DNA of 64,000 bases from Subsaxibacter sp. CAU 1640 (GCF_023156585.1 NZ_JALNMI010000001.1:372001-436000); one strand, 5' to 3'; shown: positions 23,742 through 33,631, counted from the stretch's first letter. The notes: generated from the letters alone by a model not told the origin. Made by a program: numbers and translations.

Positions 23742-25796
23742 TTACTCAACAATAATCTTTTTGGTTGCTTGTTTCTGGCCATCACTTACTTTTACCAAGT
23801 ACATTCCAGATTGAACGTTATTCATTTTAACCACTTGGTTAAAATTTGAGGAATTTTCAAATGCATTTTCATACACTTTTCTACCTCTCATATCGTAAAC
23901 AGTGACTTTTACATTATCATTTGAACCAGAATTCAAACTGATGTTAAACTGTCCTTTGTTAGGATTTGGATAAATGGAGAAGTTATCTAGTCCGAATTCA
24001 TCAACGCCCAATTGAACATCAACGTTCAATGTATAATCTTCAGTCTCTCCATCATAACCCGTTAAACACGCCATAGGTAAGCCTGGATCGTCAGTATTAA
24101 CGTATTTTGTAGCCACTCGCATCACGGTATTACCTAAAGTTGCTCCAACCGGAACCGTAATTGAATAAGGTGAGGCACTAGTAAGACCATTTGTTACATT
24201 CGCCGCATTTCCTAAAATATATTCCTCACCAGAATCTCCAAAACTGCAATTTTGATTCCAATCTATCCACACTTTAGTTTGAGTTGGATAATTACCGTCG
24301 GTATTCACCCTTACTGATAAAGCATATGTAGAATTTCTATTAACCGTAGTAACTTGCCCAGTGAAATTGCCATAACCTCCTGCTGATTTACCAGAATTTA
24401 GATTATTTATTGTATTGAAAGTGACTCCTGTTGTGCTGGTGTTAAAACTCATATTTCCATTTGATGTACAGGGTGTATTTCTTAAATTCAAAACAACATT
24501 TTGTGTATTTGTTATGGAAGTTGAAGTACCTGTAACAGTAATCGTATAATCAGAAATTGGAGCGCTGCCCAAATTAGAAACGGTCATTGTAAATGGCCCA
24601 GTTGTACTTCTAGAAGTAGGATTGAAAGTAACACTTGCTGCTGCAGGCTGTCCCATCGCTGAAAACACTGTATTTTCATTAAACCCTTCTTGAGAAGTAA
24701 ATGTAAAATTATAAGTTACAGAACCTGCTGATGGACAGGCGGTTTGAGGACTGTTTGATGCAACCATCGTAAAATTTGGTCCAAAAGTACATTCTGTCAC
24801 ATTTGGTTTAAATTGAGCCTGCAAAACATTCAAATAAGCATCCATTACAGCAGCTTGACCTGCAGTAAACATATACATGCAAGCATCATTGGTATAATCC
24901 ATATAATTCATTGTTAATGCCTTCTGACCTGAAACACAACCATTAACTGAACCATTTGATGGACATCCAAAAGTGGGAGCTGCCACTTGAGGTGTATCGG
25001 CTAGACCATCATCATCCGCACCACAACCGTTTGTGTTCCCAAATGTATGGTTCAAATTATAAAAATGCCCCAACTCATGCGTTACAGTTCTTCCTAGATT
25101 GTAAGGTGCTCCAGGAGCAAATCCCGCACAACCAGCACCTGAACCAAAAGCATTGTTATCCATTGTAACGGCTTGACCCGCCGCAATACTTCCACCCAAT
25201 GGAGAAAAACCTAAATCGCTAATATTCCTTATTACAAAATTCATATAGCCAGACCATCTTGAGTCAGTATTACTTCCTCCCGCACCTCCAAAAGGCCACC
25301 CAATAGTAACAGCAGGGCCTCCTTCAACCAAGTCTGTATCAGTATTCGTTGGGTGATTAATGGTTGCTAGACAGAAATAGTAGTTTATTGAACCTAGATT
25401 GACTCCTGGATAAAACACACTAGCAGCATTCCACAAAGATATATCCGTATTTGTAGCAGTATAGTCTTTATTTAAAATATCCACTTGATTTTGAGCAAGT
25501 GCCTCTAAACATGCCCGATTAGCTTCATTGCCCGTGGGAAAATGCACGGCAACAGGAATAACAACAGGGTTTCTTCTATTTGAAGTAGCACCTCTTTGCA
25601 ATACTTTTTCTAATTCTTCTCTAAACTTCAATTGATTTGCTTCATATTCTCTGACAAATTCAGGATCTGTCATTTGTTGCTGCATATAAGCATCCATTCC
25701 ACATGTTCTCTCTTGCGCTGATAAAAATGAACAGCTCAAAGCAAAAATTGCGGCAAATAGAACATTTTTAGCATTATGGGTAATTGTTCTAATCAT
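23742..25796 (-). CDS. Secreted M43-type zinc metalloprotease with T9SS sorting domain
   Basis: 684 residues. Signal peptide (NVLFAAIFALSCSFLSAQ), an M43/cytophagalysin-like catalytic domain (about 55-335) with zinc site HELGHFYNLNH, then DDGLADTP and MNYMDYTNDACMYMFTAGQ, a middle adhesion-like region, a GEVED domain (WIDWNQNCSFGDSGEEYILG to DGETEDYTLNV), and a C-terminal type A sorting domain (FSIYPNPNKGQFNI, GMYLVKVSDGQKQATKKIIV). The last directs export by the type IX secretion system. The third zinc region has N where metzincins usually have G (HxxGxxH). It stands alone and converges on pth. It is likely a nutrient-acquiring exoprotease. Confidence 0.93.
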   Translation of the reverse strand: MIRTITHNAKNVLFAAIFALSCSFLSAQERTCGMDAYMQQQMTDPEFVREYEANQLKFREELEKVLQRGATSNRRNPVVIPVAVHFPTGNEANRACLEALAQNQVDILNKDYTATNTDISLWNAASVFYPGVNLGSINYYFCLATINHPTNTDTDLVEGGPAVTIGWPFGGAGGSNTDSRWSGYMNFVIRNISDLGFSPLGGSIAAGQAVTMDNNAFGSGAGCAGFAPGAPYNLGRTVTHELGHFYNLNHTFGNTNGCGADDDGLADTPQVAAPTFGCPSNGSVNGCVSGQKALTMNYMDYTNDACMYMFTAGQAAVMDAYLNVLQAQFKPNVTECTFGPNFTMVASNSPQTACPSAGSVTYNFTFTSQEGFNENTVFSAMGQPAAASVTFNPTSRSTTGPFTMTVSNLGSAPISDYTITVTGTSTSITNTQNVVLNLRNTPCTSNGNMSFNTSTTGVTFNTINNLNSGKSAGGYGNFTGQVTTVNRNSTYALSVRVNTDGNYPTQTKVWIDWNQNCSFGDSGEEYILGNAANVTNGLTSASPYSITVPVGATLGNTVMRVATKYVNTDDPGLPMACLTGYDGETEDYTLNVDVQLGVDEFGLDNFSIYPNPNKGQFNISLNSGSNDNVKVTVYDMRGRKVYENAFENSSNFNQVVKMNNVQSGMYLVKVSDGQKQATKKIIVE

Positions 25797-25941
25797 GATA
25801 ATTTTATTTATTTATTAAGGTGGGGCCTAAAATACTGAAAATATCGGTAATCCCAATAGTTGAATACTTTTATTTCGTGAATGTTAGCAAATATTTTTTG
25901 AAGAACTATTTAAACAAAATAGTATCCTCTAAAAATTGGCA

Positions 25942-25976
25942 TTTGGTGATGTTTTCATACTCATTTACTAAATTTG
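25942..25976 (+). promoter_or_regulatory. Promoter of ribF
   Basis: TTTG (25942-25945), a 23-bp gap, then TAAATTTG (25969-25976), both matching the Bacteroidetes consensus, 51 bp before the ribF ATG. Confidence 0.5.
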
Positions 25977-26027
25977 AAACGTTTAAGTCATAATTTCAAA
26001 TAATACGGTAAAATACCTTTTATATTA

Positions 26028-26960
26028 ATGCAACAACCTAAAACCCATCATTCTAAAATTTATAAAAGTAATAGTGTCGTTACCATTGGTACTTTTGATG
26101 GCGTACATATAGGCCATCAAAAAATCATTAAAAGACTGACAAATTCCGGAAAGGAAAAAAAATTAAAATCAGTAGTGCTGACTTTTTTTCCCCATCCTAG
26201 AATGGTTTTACAAAAACATTCCGATATAAAACTATTAAATACTATAAATGAGCGAGAAAGCATCCTTAAGGATCTAGGCCTAGATGAGATGATAGTTAAA
26301 CCATTCACAAAAGACTTTGCAAATCTGTCTGCTCATGAGTTTGTAAAAACTATATTGGTGGAAGAGCTCCAAGCCAAACATGTTATCATAGGTTATGACC
26401 ATCAATTTGGAAAAAACAGAAGTGCCGACATCAATGATTTAAAAGGTTTCGGGAAGGAATTTGGCTTTACTGTTGAGGAAATTTCTGCACAGGATGTAGA
26501 AGATGTTGCTGTTAGTTCTACTAAAATAAGAACAGCTTTAAACCAAGGCGACATAACTGTAGCCAACGCCTATCTCGGTTACAACTATTTTATAAATGGT
26601 ATTGTAGTTAAAGGTAAAGGTCTTGGTAAAAAAATCGGCTTCCCAACTGCTAATATTGAAGTGATTGAAGATTATAAATTGATTCCTAAAGATGGTGTGT
26701 ATGCCATAAAATCAAACCTGAACGATGAGCCTTTGTTGGGAATGATGAATATCGGCAATAACCCCACAGTTGGCGGTTCCAACAAAACAATTGAAGTTAA
26801 CTTCTTTGACTTTGATGAAGACATTTATGGCAAATCTCTCAAAATTGAATTTATATCCCGTTTGAGAGACGAGCAAAAGTTTGAGTCTGTAGAATTGTTG
26901 CAAGATCAACTTAAAAAAGATAAATTGGAGACAATAAATTCACTTCGAAATCATGGTTAA
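26028..26960 (+). CDS. ribF: Bifunctional riboflavin kinase/FAD synthetase
   Basis: 310 residues. The N-terminal FAD synthetase (nucleotidyl transferase) domain has VVTIGTFDGVHIGHQKII and HVIIGYDHQFGKNRS. The C-terminal flavokinase domain has VVKGKGLGKKIGFPTANIEV, GVYAI and NIGNNPTVGG. It converts riboflavin to FMN and then FAD. The last 8 bp overlap the HTTM gene start, so the two are co-translated. It diverges from the metalloprotease gene. Confidence 0.97.
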   Translation: MQQPKTHHSKIYKSNSVVTIGTFDGVHIGHQKIIKRLTNSGKEKKLKSVVLTFFPHPRMVLQKHSDIKLLNTINERESILKDLGLDEMIVKPFTKDFANLSAHEFVKTILVEELQAKHVIIGYDHQFGKNRSADINDLKGFGKEFGFTVEEISAQDVEDVAVSSTKIRTALNQGDITVANAYLGYNYFINGIVVKGKGLGKKIGFPTANIEVIEDYKLIPKDGVYAIKSNLNDEPLLGMMNIGNNPTVGGSNKTIEVNFFDFDEDIYGKSLKIEFISRLRDEQKFESVELLQDQLKKDKLETINSLRNHG

Positions 26961-28284
26961 CTTCCTTTTTAAGCGTATCGATAATAGCCCTCTCATAGTT
27001 TTTCGAATCGCTTTTGGGCTTTTGATCTTTCTGGAAAGTGTTGGAGCTATCTTTACGGGCTGGGTAAGTCGAAACCTGATGCAACCCAAATTTACATTTT
27101 CATTCATTGGGTTTGAGTGGCTTCAACCACTTCCTGGGAATTGGATGTATGTGTTCTACGCGGTGATGGGAATTTTTGGGCTGTTGGTGATGATTGGTTA
27201 CAAATATAGATTGAGCATCATTGCATTTTCGCTGATGTGGGCCGCAACCTATTTAATGCAAAAGTCTTCCTATAACAACCATTACTATCTATTGATTCTT
27301 TTGAATGCCATTATGGTATTTCAACCTGCCAATAGATATTTTTCGGTGGATGCAAAATTAAATCCGAGCATCAAAGATATGTCAATGCCTCAATGGTGCA
27401 GTTGGGTATTCATTCTACAAATGTTCATTGTCTATACTTATGCATCTATCGCAAAGCTGTATCCAGATTGGCTGAACACCTCTGTTATGGAAACCATTCT
27501 TCGAGGTAAAAGCGATTATGCTCTAGTTGGTGATTTGTTACAACAAAAATGGTTGCATTATGTTTTAAGTTACGGGGGAATTCTATTTGATGGACTAATT
27601 ATCCCATTACTTCTTTTTAAACCGACGAGAAAATGGGCATTCCTTGTATCACTATTTTTTCATTTGTTCAATTCTTTTGTATTTCAAATAGGAATTTTTC
27701 CATATCTCTCCATAGCATTTTCAGTATTCTTTTTCGAACCAAAAACCATTCGAAATATATTTTTGAAAAACAAACCGTTTTATTCTGAAAATGAAGTGGT
27801 TGTCCCAAGCTACAAAACACCTTTTATGGTTGTTTTAATCCTTTATTTTATAATTCAAATAGGGCTGCCCCTTCGCCATCATTTCTTCAAAGATGATGTC
27901 CTTTGGACAGAAGAAGGCCATCGATTATCTTGGAGAATGATGCTTCGCTCTAAAAGCGGTTACACAACATATCGAGTGGTGGACAAAAAAACCAACGTGG
28001 AAATCCCTATAAATTTAAATGACTATCTCACAATGAGTCAACAACGCACGGCAAGCACAAAACCCGATGTTATTTGGCAATTTGCGCAATATCTTAAAAA
28101 AGATTTCACCAAAAAAGGTATGGATGTAAAAGTTTTTGTGGATTCAAGAATAAAGGTTAATAGCGGAAAAATGCAACGTCTTACTGATCCACAAGTGGAT
28201 TTAGCAAATGTTGATTGGCACCCTTTAAAACACAGTGATTGGTTGCTCCCTTCCGTTCAAGATGAACAGCCTAGGAGACAGTGA
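26953..28284 (+). CDS. HTTM domain membrane protein (vitamin K-dependent carboxylase-like)
   Basis: 443 residues with about eight membrane helices. The N-terminal region (SPLIVFRIAFGLLIFLESVG), the YNNHYYLLILLNAIM motif and FIVYTYASIAKLYPDW are those of the HTTM domain, shared with vitamin K-dependent gamma-carboxylase. The soluble C-terminal part (about 300-443) begins with a loop RHHFFKDDVLWTEEGHRLSW. Bacterial HTTM proteins have no settled function, and glutamate carboxylation is not shown. The gene overlaps ribF by 8 bp, a pairing common in Flavobacteriia. Confidence 0.88.
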   Translation: MVNFLFKRIDNSPLIVFRIAFGLLIFLESVGAIFTGWVSRNLMQPKFTFSFIGFEWLQPLPGNWMYVFYAVMGIFGLLVMIGYKYRLSIIAFSLMWAATYLMQKSSYNNHYYLLILLNAIMVFQPANRYFSVDAKLNPSIKDMSMPQWCSWVFILQMFIVYTYASIAKLYPDWLNTSVMETILRGKSDYALVGDLLQQKWLHYVLSYGGILFDGLIIPLLLFKPTRKWAFLVSLFFHLFNSFVFQIGIFPYLSIAFSVFFFEPKTIRNIFLKNKPFYSENEVVVPSYKTPFMVVLILYFIIQIGLPLRHHFFKDDVLWTEEGHRLSWRMMLRSKSGYTTYRVVDKKTNVEIPINLNDYLTMSQQRTASTKPDVIWQFAQYLKKDFTKKGMDVKVFVDSRIKVNSGKMQRLTDPQVDLANVDWHPLKHSDWLLPSVQDEQPRRQ

Positions 28285-28352
28285 TTTTTGATAATAGTTA
28301 TTGATTCGAAAATTCCTCCATAAATACTGCCAATTGAAGTACAAAATTTATT

Positions 28353-28360
28353 TACTTTTG
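28353..28360 (+). promoter_or_regulatory. -7 promoter box of serS
   Basis: TACTTTTG matches TAnnTTTG. TTG at 28334-28336 lies 16 bp upstream. The serS ATG is 19 bp downstream. Confidence 0.5.
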
Positions 28361-28378
28361 CCTTCAAATTTATAATCA

Positions 28379-29647
28379 ATGTTACAAGTATCTTACATCA
28401 GAGACAACAAAGAAACTGTTATTAAAGGATTGGCAAAACGAAACATCGATGCCACCCAAATGATAGACGAAGTTATTTCATTGGATGAAGACCGACGAAA
28501 TCTACAAACACAATTGGACAATGTTTTGGCAGAATCCAACAGCCTGTCCAAAGAAATTGGAAACTTGTACAAATCTGGTGAAGCAGATAAAGCCAATAAA
28601 CTCAAAGAAAAAACAGTTCAATTAAAAGATGATTCAAAATCTTTGGGAGAACAACTTGATGCAAAAGCGGAAGCTTTGAACCAACTTTTGTATAAAATCC
28701 CGAATGTACCTTGCTCTTTGGTTCCTGCGGGAACTTCTGAAACTGATAATGAAGAGGTTTTTAGAGAAGGTGACATTCCTGTTTTGCACAAAGATGCTTT
28801 ACCGCATTGGGAACTGGCAAAAAAGTATGACATCATTGACTTTGAATTGGGCAACAAAATTACAGGTGCTGGATTTCCTGTTTACAAAGGAAAAGGTGCC
28901 AAATTACAGCGTGCATTGATTTCTTACTTTCTCGATAAAAATACTGCTGCTGGTTATAGTGAGTATCAATTGCCTCATTTGGTTAATGAAGCTTCTGGTT
29001 TTGGAACAGGGCAATTGCCTGACAAAGAAGGACAAATGTACCACGTTACTGCTGACAATCTTTATTTGATTCCGACGGCCGAAGTTCCAGGTACTAATAT
29101 CTTCAGAGATGAATTGCTTAATGAAAGTGATTTGCCAATAGGAATTACTGGTTATACGCCTTGTTTCCGTCGTGAAGCTGGAAGTTATGGTGCGCACGTA
29201 AGAGGATTGAACCGTTTGCACCAATTTGACAAGGTTGAAATATTAAGAATCGAGCATCCTTCTCGTTCTTATGATGCGCTTGATGAAATGGTAGCGCACG
29301 TCAAAACCATCTTGCAAGAACTAAAATTGCCTTACAGGATTTTACGTTTATGTGGTGGTGATTTAGGCTTTACTTCTGCACTTACTTATGATTTCGAGGT
29401 GTTTTCAACAGCGCAGGATCGTTGGTTGGAAATTTCTTCAGTATCAAATTTTGAAACGTTTCAGGCAAATCGTTTAAAACTGCGATTCAAAAATTCTGAA
29501 GGTAAAAATGAGTTGGCTCACACACTCAACGGCAGTTCTCTTGCGCTTCCAAGAGTCTTGGCTGGAATTTTAGAAAATTATCAAACTGAAGATGGCATCA
29601 AAATTCCTGATGTTTTAGTTCCTTATACGGGCTTTGATAAAATATAA
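28379..29647 (+). CDS. serS: Seryl-tRNA synthetase
   Basis: 422 residues, the usual length. An N-terminal two-helix coiled-coil arm (about 25-105, ending LLYKIPNVP) binds the tRNA-Ser long arm. The class II catalytic core follows, with motif 2 GYTPCFRREAGSYG and motif 3 NGSSLALPRVLAGILENYQ. It charges tRNA-Ser and tRNA-Sec-like substrates with serine. It is a single gene with its own promoter box and a strong terminator at 29671-29717. Confidence 0.97.
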   Translation: MLQVSYIRDNKETVIKGLAKRNIDATQMIDEVISLDEDRRNLQTQLDNVLAESNSLSKEIGNLYKSGEADKANKLKEKTVQLKDDSKSLGEQLDAKAEALNQLLYKIPNVPCSLVPAGTSETDNEEVFREGDIPVLHKDALPHWELAKKYDIIDFELGNKITGAGFPVYKGKGAKLQRALISYFLDKNTAAGYSEYQLPHLVNEASGFGTGQLPDKEGQMYHVTADNLYLIPTAEVPGTNIFRDELLNESDLPIGITGYTPCFRREAGSYGAHVRGLNRLHQFDKVEILRIEHPSRSYDALDEMVAHVKTILQELKLPYRILRLCGGDLGFTSALTYDFEVFSTAQDRWLEISSVSNFETFQANRLKLRFKNSEGKNELAHTLNGSSLALPRVLAGILENYQTEDGIKIPDVLVPYTGFDKI

Positions 29648-29670
29648 TTTGTAGGAATAATTCTATGATG

Positions 29671-29717
29671 AATCGTTGAAATGCTAAAATTTTACGTTGT
29701 TCAACGATTTTTTTTGC
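29671..29717 (+). terminator. Terminator of serS
   Basis: Stem AATCGTTGAA (29671-29680) with TTCAACGATT (29700-29709), followed by a run of T. Confidence 0.8.
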
Positions 29718-29780
29718 TTTTCTTTTGTTTTTTCCAAAATAATTTTGATGTTAGTGACGTAATTTGAAGACCTACTTATT

Positions 29781-29849
29781 ATGAAAAACATTATGCGTCT
29801 TGTTTTACTTGCATCTTTAGTAGTTATGGTAAGTAAAATTTTATTTTAG
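29781..29849 (+). CDS. Candidate 22-residue membrane peptide
   Basis: The short frame encodes MKNIMRLVLLASLVVMVSKI plus LF, a basic start and one hydrophobic helix, like a lone signal peptide or membrane peptide. It lies in the 395-bp gap between serS and the TPR gene and is followed by 100 bp of non-coding DNA and then a perfect terminator (29953-29984), which suggests a separate short transcript. No family is recognised. It could equally be the incidental start of a small RNA. Confidence 0.35.
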   Translation: MKNIMRLVLLASLVVMVSKILF

Positions 29850-29952
29850 AAACACATTTTTGCTCCACTAGAAGCTAAAACATAGAAAATGCACTAGCAG
29901 AATAATTGAATCATTTTAAAGTAATGATTAATAGCACATTTATTTTGATGGT

Positions 29953-29984
29953 AATGCCTGGACTGATAGTCCAGGCATTTTTTT
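29953..29984 (+). terminator. Strong intrinsic terminator
   Basis: Perfect 12-bp stem AATGCCTGGACT / AGTCCAGGCATT with a 3-nt loop and a T tract. No annotated gene of normal size ends here, so it probably ends the short transcript from about 29770. Confidence 0.8.
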
Positions 29985-30042
29985 ATCATAACATTCACAA
30001 TAAGAAACTTTCTCATTTGTTATATTTACACAAATTCATCCT

Positions 30043-31821
30043 ATGAACAAGTTGTTAGCTTTTATCTTTTTATTTACAAGCACTTTGCTTTTTTCGCAAA
30101 GCGAACAACTTTCTGATGATTATTTCAAAAGAGGTGAATTTGAAAAAGCACTCATTGGCTATCAGCAACTGTATCAAAAAAATCCGTCGAATAATAATTA
30201 CCTTTTCCAACTCATAAAATCGCATCAGCAGTTAAAACAGTACGATGCGGTGCAACAGCTTCTTTTGGAAAAAATTGCCATTAACAACAATCCTCAATTA
30301 CTGGTGGAGCTTGGTTACAACTATCAATTGCAGGAAAATGTAGCATCTGCTAAAAAATATTACGATGAAGCATTTTCAAAGATTGAAGAAAATCCAAATT
30401 TTGTGTTCGGCATAGCACATCAATTTGAAGACCATTCATTGCTTGAAGAGGCTATTAGAGCTTATAAGAGAGCGATGGAGCTTAATCCAAATCTCAATTT
30501 CAACATTCAATTGGCACAAATTTATGGTGAACAAGGCGATGTGGAAGGAATGTTTTCCAATTATCTCGATTATATCGAAACAAAACCAGCCTTTATCAAT
30601 AACGCTAAACGTGCGTTTAGTGATTTCGTTTCAGAAAACAAAGAGAATGAAAATAATCTCATTCTAAAAAAATTGCTTCTTAAAAATCTACAATCGCAAC
30701 CTCACGATTACTGGTATGAATTATTGAGTTGGATGTTCGTACAGGAAAAGGATTTCTCAAAATCGTTTGTTCAGGAAAAGGCTTTGTATAGAAGAAATCC
30801 CGAAAGCTTAAGCAGAATCATAGAATTGGGTGTAATGGCTAACGAAGACGAACAAGATGAAGCTGCCGTTGAGATTTTTAGTTTTGTCTTGGAAACAGCA
30901 CAGGACGTTGACACCAAACTATTGGCAAATCAATATCTTCTGGATATCGAAGTGGAAAACGCCCAAGAGAAAGATTTTTCTTCTATTAACAAAAAATATT
31001 TAGACATTTTTGAGACTTATGGAACCTTTGAGCAGACGCTATCTCTTCAAATTTCTTACGGAAACTTTTTGGCTTTTTACCTTAAGCAGCCTCAAGAAGC
31101 AAGCAACTTTTTGAAGAAAAGCTTAAAATTGAACATTTCTCCATTTCAAGAAGCAAGTGTAAAGCTGAAACTCGGAGACATTCTGGTGTTGCAGGAAAAA
31201 TTCAATGAAGCTTTGATTTACTATTCTCAAATTCAAGCGAACTTGAAAAACAGTACCATTTCGCAAGAAGCTCGCTTTAAGGTTGCTAAAACTAGTTATT
31301 ACAAAGGTGATTTTGAATGGGCTGAATCACAACTGAAAATACTCAAATCATCAACATCGCAACTCATTGCCAATGATGCTTTGGATTTAAAACTTCTCAT
31401 TTCCGACAATAAATATGAAGATTCCCTTCACGTTGCACTAAAATTATATGCAAAAGCCGATTTGATGGCCTTTCAGAATAAAACTGATGAAGCCATTGAT
31501 TTGTTGGGCAAAATTTTGACCGAACACAAAGGAGAAAGTGTGGAAGATGAAGCACTTTTGAAGCAAGCGCAATTGTTTGAAAAGAAAAAACAATATGAAA
31601 AAGCTGTGACGAACTATAAGAATATTATTGCCAATTATTCCGAAGAGATTTTGGCTGATGATGCTTTGTATTTTCTGGCAGAACTTTACAACAATCATTT
31701 GGCAGAGCCTGAAAAAGCTAAAGAACTTTACGAACAAATTATTTTCAAGCACGAAGACAGTATTTATTCTGTAGAAGCTCGGAAAAAATTTAGGATGTTG
31801 CGTGGTGACGCTATTAACTAG
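30043..31821 (+). CDS. Secreted/periplasmic tetratricopeptide repeat protein
   Basis: 592 residues. Signal peptide (LLAFIFLFTSTLLFSQS) followed by TPR units along most of the length (e.g. YFKRGEFEKALIGYQQLYQK, AIRAYKRAMELNPNLNFNIQ, LAELYNNHLAEPEKAKELYE). No catalytic motif. TPR arrays of this kind serve as scaffolds in the envelope. A partner is not evident. The protein is a conserved Bacteroidetes type. It is followed by a GNAT gene 66 bp downstream on the same strand. Confidence 0.87.
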   Translation: MNKLLAFIFLFTSTLLFSQSEQLSDDYFKRGEFEKALIGYQQLYQKNPSNNNYLFQLIKSHQQLKQYDAVQQLLLEKIAINNNPQLLVELGYNYQLQENVASAKKYYDEAFSKIEENPNFVFGIAHQFEDHSLLEEAIRAYKRAMELNPNLNFNIQLAQIYGEQGDVEGMFSNYLDYIETKPAFINNAKRAFSDFVSENKENENNLILKKLLLKNLQSQPHDYWYELLSWMFVQEKDFSKSFVQEKALYRRNPESLSRIIELGVMANEDEQDEAAVEIFSFVLETAQDVDTKLLANQYLLDIEVENAQEKDFSSINKKYLDIFETYGTFEQTLSLQISYGNFLAFYLKQPQEASNFLKKSLKLNISPFQEASVKLKLGDILVLQEKFNEALIYYSQIQANLKNSTISQEARFKVAKTSYYKGDFEWAESQLKILKSSTSQLIANDALDLKLLISDNKYEDSLHVALKLYAKADLMAFQNKTDEAIDLLGKILTEHKGESVEDEALLKQAQLFEKKKQYEKAVTNYKNIIANYSEEILADDALYFLAELYNNHLAEPEKAKELYEQIIFKHEDSIYSVEARKKFRMLRGDAIN

Positions 31822-31887
31822 TTCGCAATATGCGGTAACAGTAGGCAGTTTTGAAGTATCAAATAACATCTTACATTAAGTAAATTT

Positions 31888-32421
31888 ATGGTTATTGGTG
31901 AAACCAACCGGCTTTTGATTGCCAAAATCACTTTGGAGGATGCGCCATTTATTTTGGAACTGCTCAACACGCCAAATTGGATAAAATTTATTGGTGATAG
32001 AAACGTCAAAACCTTGGAAGAAGCTGAAATCTATCTTCAAAATGGCATTTTAAAAAGTTACGAAAACTTTGGGTTTGGATTTTACAAACTTTTACTTAAA
32101 TCTGAAGATAACAAAATCATTGGTACGTCTGGTCTCATAAAGCGAGAGCAATTGGAGCACGTCGATATTGGATTTGCTTTCCTTCCTGAATATGAAGGGA
32201 AAGGTTTTGGTTATGAATCTTCAGTGGCTATTATGGATTTAGCAAAAAACAAATTTAATTTGAAAAAACTTTTGGCCATTACTTTAGAAAACAATTTGAA
32301 CTCCATTAAATTACTGGAAAAACTTGGCCTCAAATACGAGAAAAAGATAAAACCTTTTGAAGATGACGATGAACTTCTGTTATTTGCAAAAGAATTAGAC
32401 AGCGAAAAAACAACTTTATGA
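31888..32421 (+). CDS. GNAT family N-acetyltransferase (RimJ/RimL-like)
   Basis: 177 residues. It begins ETNRLLIAKITLEDAPFILE and has the acetyl-CoA motif region IGFAFLPEYEGKGFGYESS and the late ALTLENNLNS-like part (LAITLENNLNSIKLLEKLGL), typical of the Acetyltransf_3 branch that modifies small molecules or ribosomal protein N-termini. The substrate is unknown. The stop overlaps the start of the DUF4286 gene (ATGA). Confidence 0.88.
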   Translation: MVIGETNRLLIAKITLEDAPFILELLNTPNWIKFIGDRNVKTLEEAEIYLQNGILKSYENFGFGFYKLLLKSEDNKIIGTSGLIKREQLEHVDIGFAFLPEYEGKGFGYESSVAIMDLAKNKFNLKKLLAITLENNLNSIKLLEKLGLKYEKKIKPFEDDDELLLFAKELDSEKTTL

Positions 32422-32738
32422 TTATTTACAACGTTACCTCAAACATAGAAGAATCGGTTCACGAACATTGGCTGATATGGATTAAAGAACACATCCCACA
32501 AGTGTTGGCATCAGGTTGTTTTACGAAAGCAAAACTCACAAGGGTTCTAGTTGATGAGCATCAAGGCGTCACTTATTCTGTCCAATATCACGCAAAAAAC
32601 AGAGAAGATTTGGAACGTTATTATAATAATTATGCCAATGCTTTGCGAAAGGATGCGCTTCAACTGTTTGGAGACAAGGTCTTGTCTTTTAGAACCGAAC
32701 TTGAGGTTATGGACGAATATTCCGTGAAGTTTGATTGA
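32418..32738 (+). CDS. DUF4286 family protein
   Basis: 106 residues beginning MIIYNVTSNIEESVHEHWLI, with VTYSVQYHAKNREDLERYYN in the middle. This matches DUF4286, a small alpha/beta family of unknown role in Bacteroidetes that typically lies just before rsmA, as here. It overlaps the GNAT gene by 4 bp. Confidence 0.87.
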   Translation: MIIYNVTSNIEESVHEHWLIWIKEHIPQVLASGCFTKAKLTRVLVDEHQGVTYSVQYHAKNREDLERYYNNYANALRKDALQLFGDKVLSFRTELEVMDEYSVKFD

Positions 32739-32769
32739 ATTGAATCATAAGGTATCAGTTCATTTCTTG

Positions 32770-32777
32770 TATCTTTG
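32770..32777 (+). promoter_or_regulatory. -7 promoter box of rsmA
   Basis: TATCTTTG fits TAnnTTTG, 42 bp before the GTG start. Confidence 0.4.
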
Positions 32778-32819
32778 AATTTATAGCTTCATTTTTCAAT
32801 CAAAATCATTCATAAATTC

Positions 32820-33623
32820 GTGGCACATCATCAAAATCATTCCAATTCTCATCAAGTAAAAGCAAAAAAGCATCTTGGCCAGCATTTTTTGAATGACGAA
32901 AACATTGCTTCAAAAATTGCTGATACATTGTCTTTGGAAGGCTATAAAAATGTGTTGGAAATCGGCCCTGGAATGGGTGTTTTGACCAAATATCTTCTGA
33001 AGAAAGATATCAAAACACACGTTATTGAAATTGACACAGAATCTGTTGAATATCTCAAGGCAAACTATCTCAATCTGGCCGATAGAGTCATTGAGCAAGA
33101 CTTTTTAAAATATGATTTAAAGAAGGTTTTTAATGATGAACCGTTCGCCATCATTGGAAACTATCCGTACAATATTTCTTCGCAAATAGTATTCAAAACT
33201 CTGGAAATGCGTGACCAAATTCCTGAATTTTCAGGAATGTTTCAAAAAGAGGTTGCCTTGCGTATTTGTTCTAAAGAAGGTAGCAAGGTGTACGGCATTC
33301 TTTCGGTTTTGACACAAGCTTTCTATGATGCCGATTATCTTTTTACCGTACCTCCTAGTGTTTTTAATCCACCTCCAAAGGTCGATTCTGGAGTGCTGCT
33401 GTTAAAGCGAAAAGAAAATTATGAACTTCCTTGTAATGAAGTGCTGTTTTTTAAGGTGGTAAAAACATCTTTTCAACAACGCCGAAAAACGCTTCGTAAC
33501 AGTTTAAAAACATTCAATTTATCAGATAATTTAAAAGCAAATGTTATCTTTGACCAACGCCCAGAGCAGTTGAGTGTTGAACAATTCATCACACTCACGC
33601 AACTCATTGAAAAGGAACTCTAA
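32820..33623 (+). CDS. rsmA: 16S rRNA dimethyladenosine transferase
   Basis: 267 residues from a GTG start; there is no upstream ATG in frame. The core begins [20 protein letters not shown], with the SAM-binding motif [16 protein letters not shown] and the catalytic motif [16 protein letters not shown]. It methylates two adenosines in the loop of helix 45 of 16S rRNA. Its histidine-rich start ([17 protein letters not shown]) is unusual. It is followed 8 bp later by mgtE, a conserved neighbour in Flavobacteriia. Confidence 0.95.
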   Translation: MAHHQNHSNSHQVKAKKHLGQHFLNDENIASKIADTLSLEGYKNVLEIGPGMGVLTKYLLKKDIKTHVIEIDTESVEYLKANYLNLADRVIEQDFLKYDLKKVFNDEPFAIIGNYPYNISSQIVFKTLEMRDQIPEFSGMFQKEVALRICSKEGSKVYGILSVLTQAFYDADYLFTVPPSVFNPPPKVDSGVLLLKRKENYELPCNEVLFFKVVKTSFQQRRKTLRNSLKTFNLSDNLKANVIFDQRPEQLSVEQFITLTQLIEKEL

Positions 33624-33631
33624 ATTTTTAA

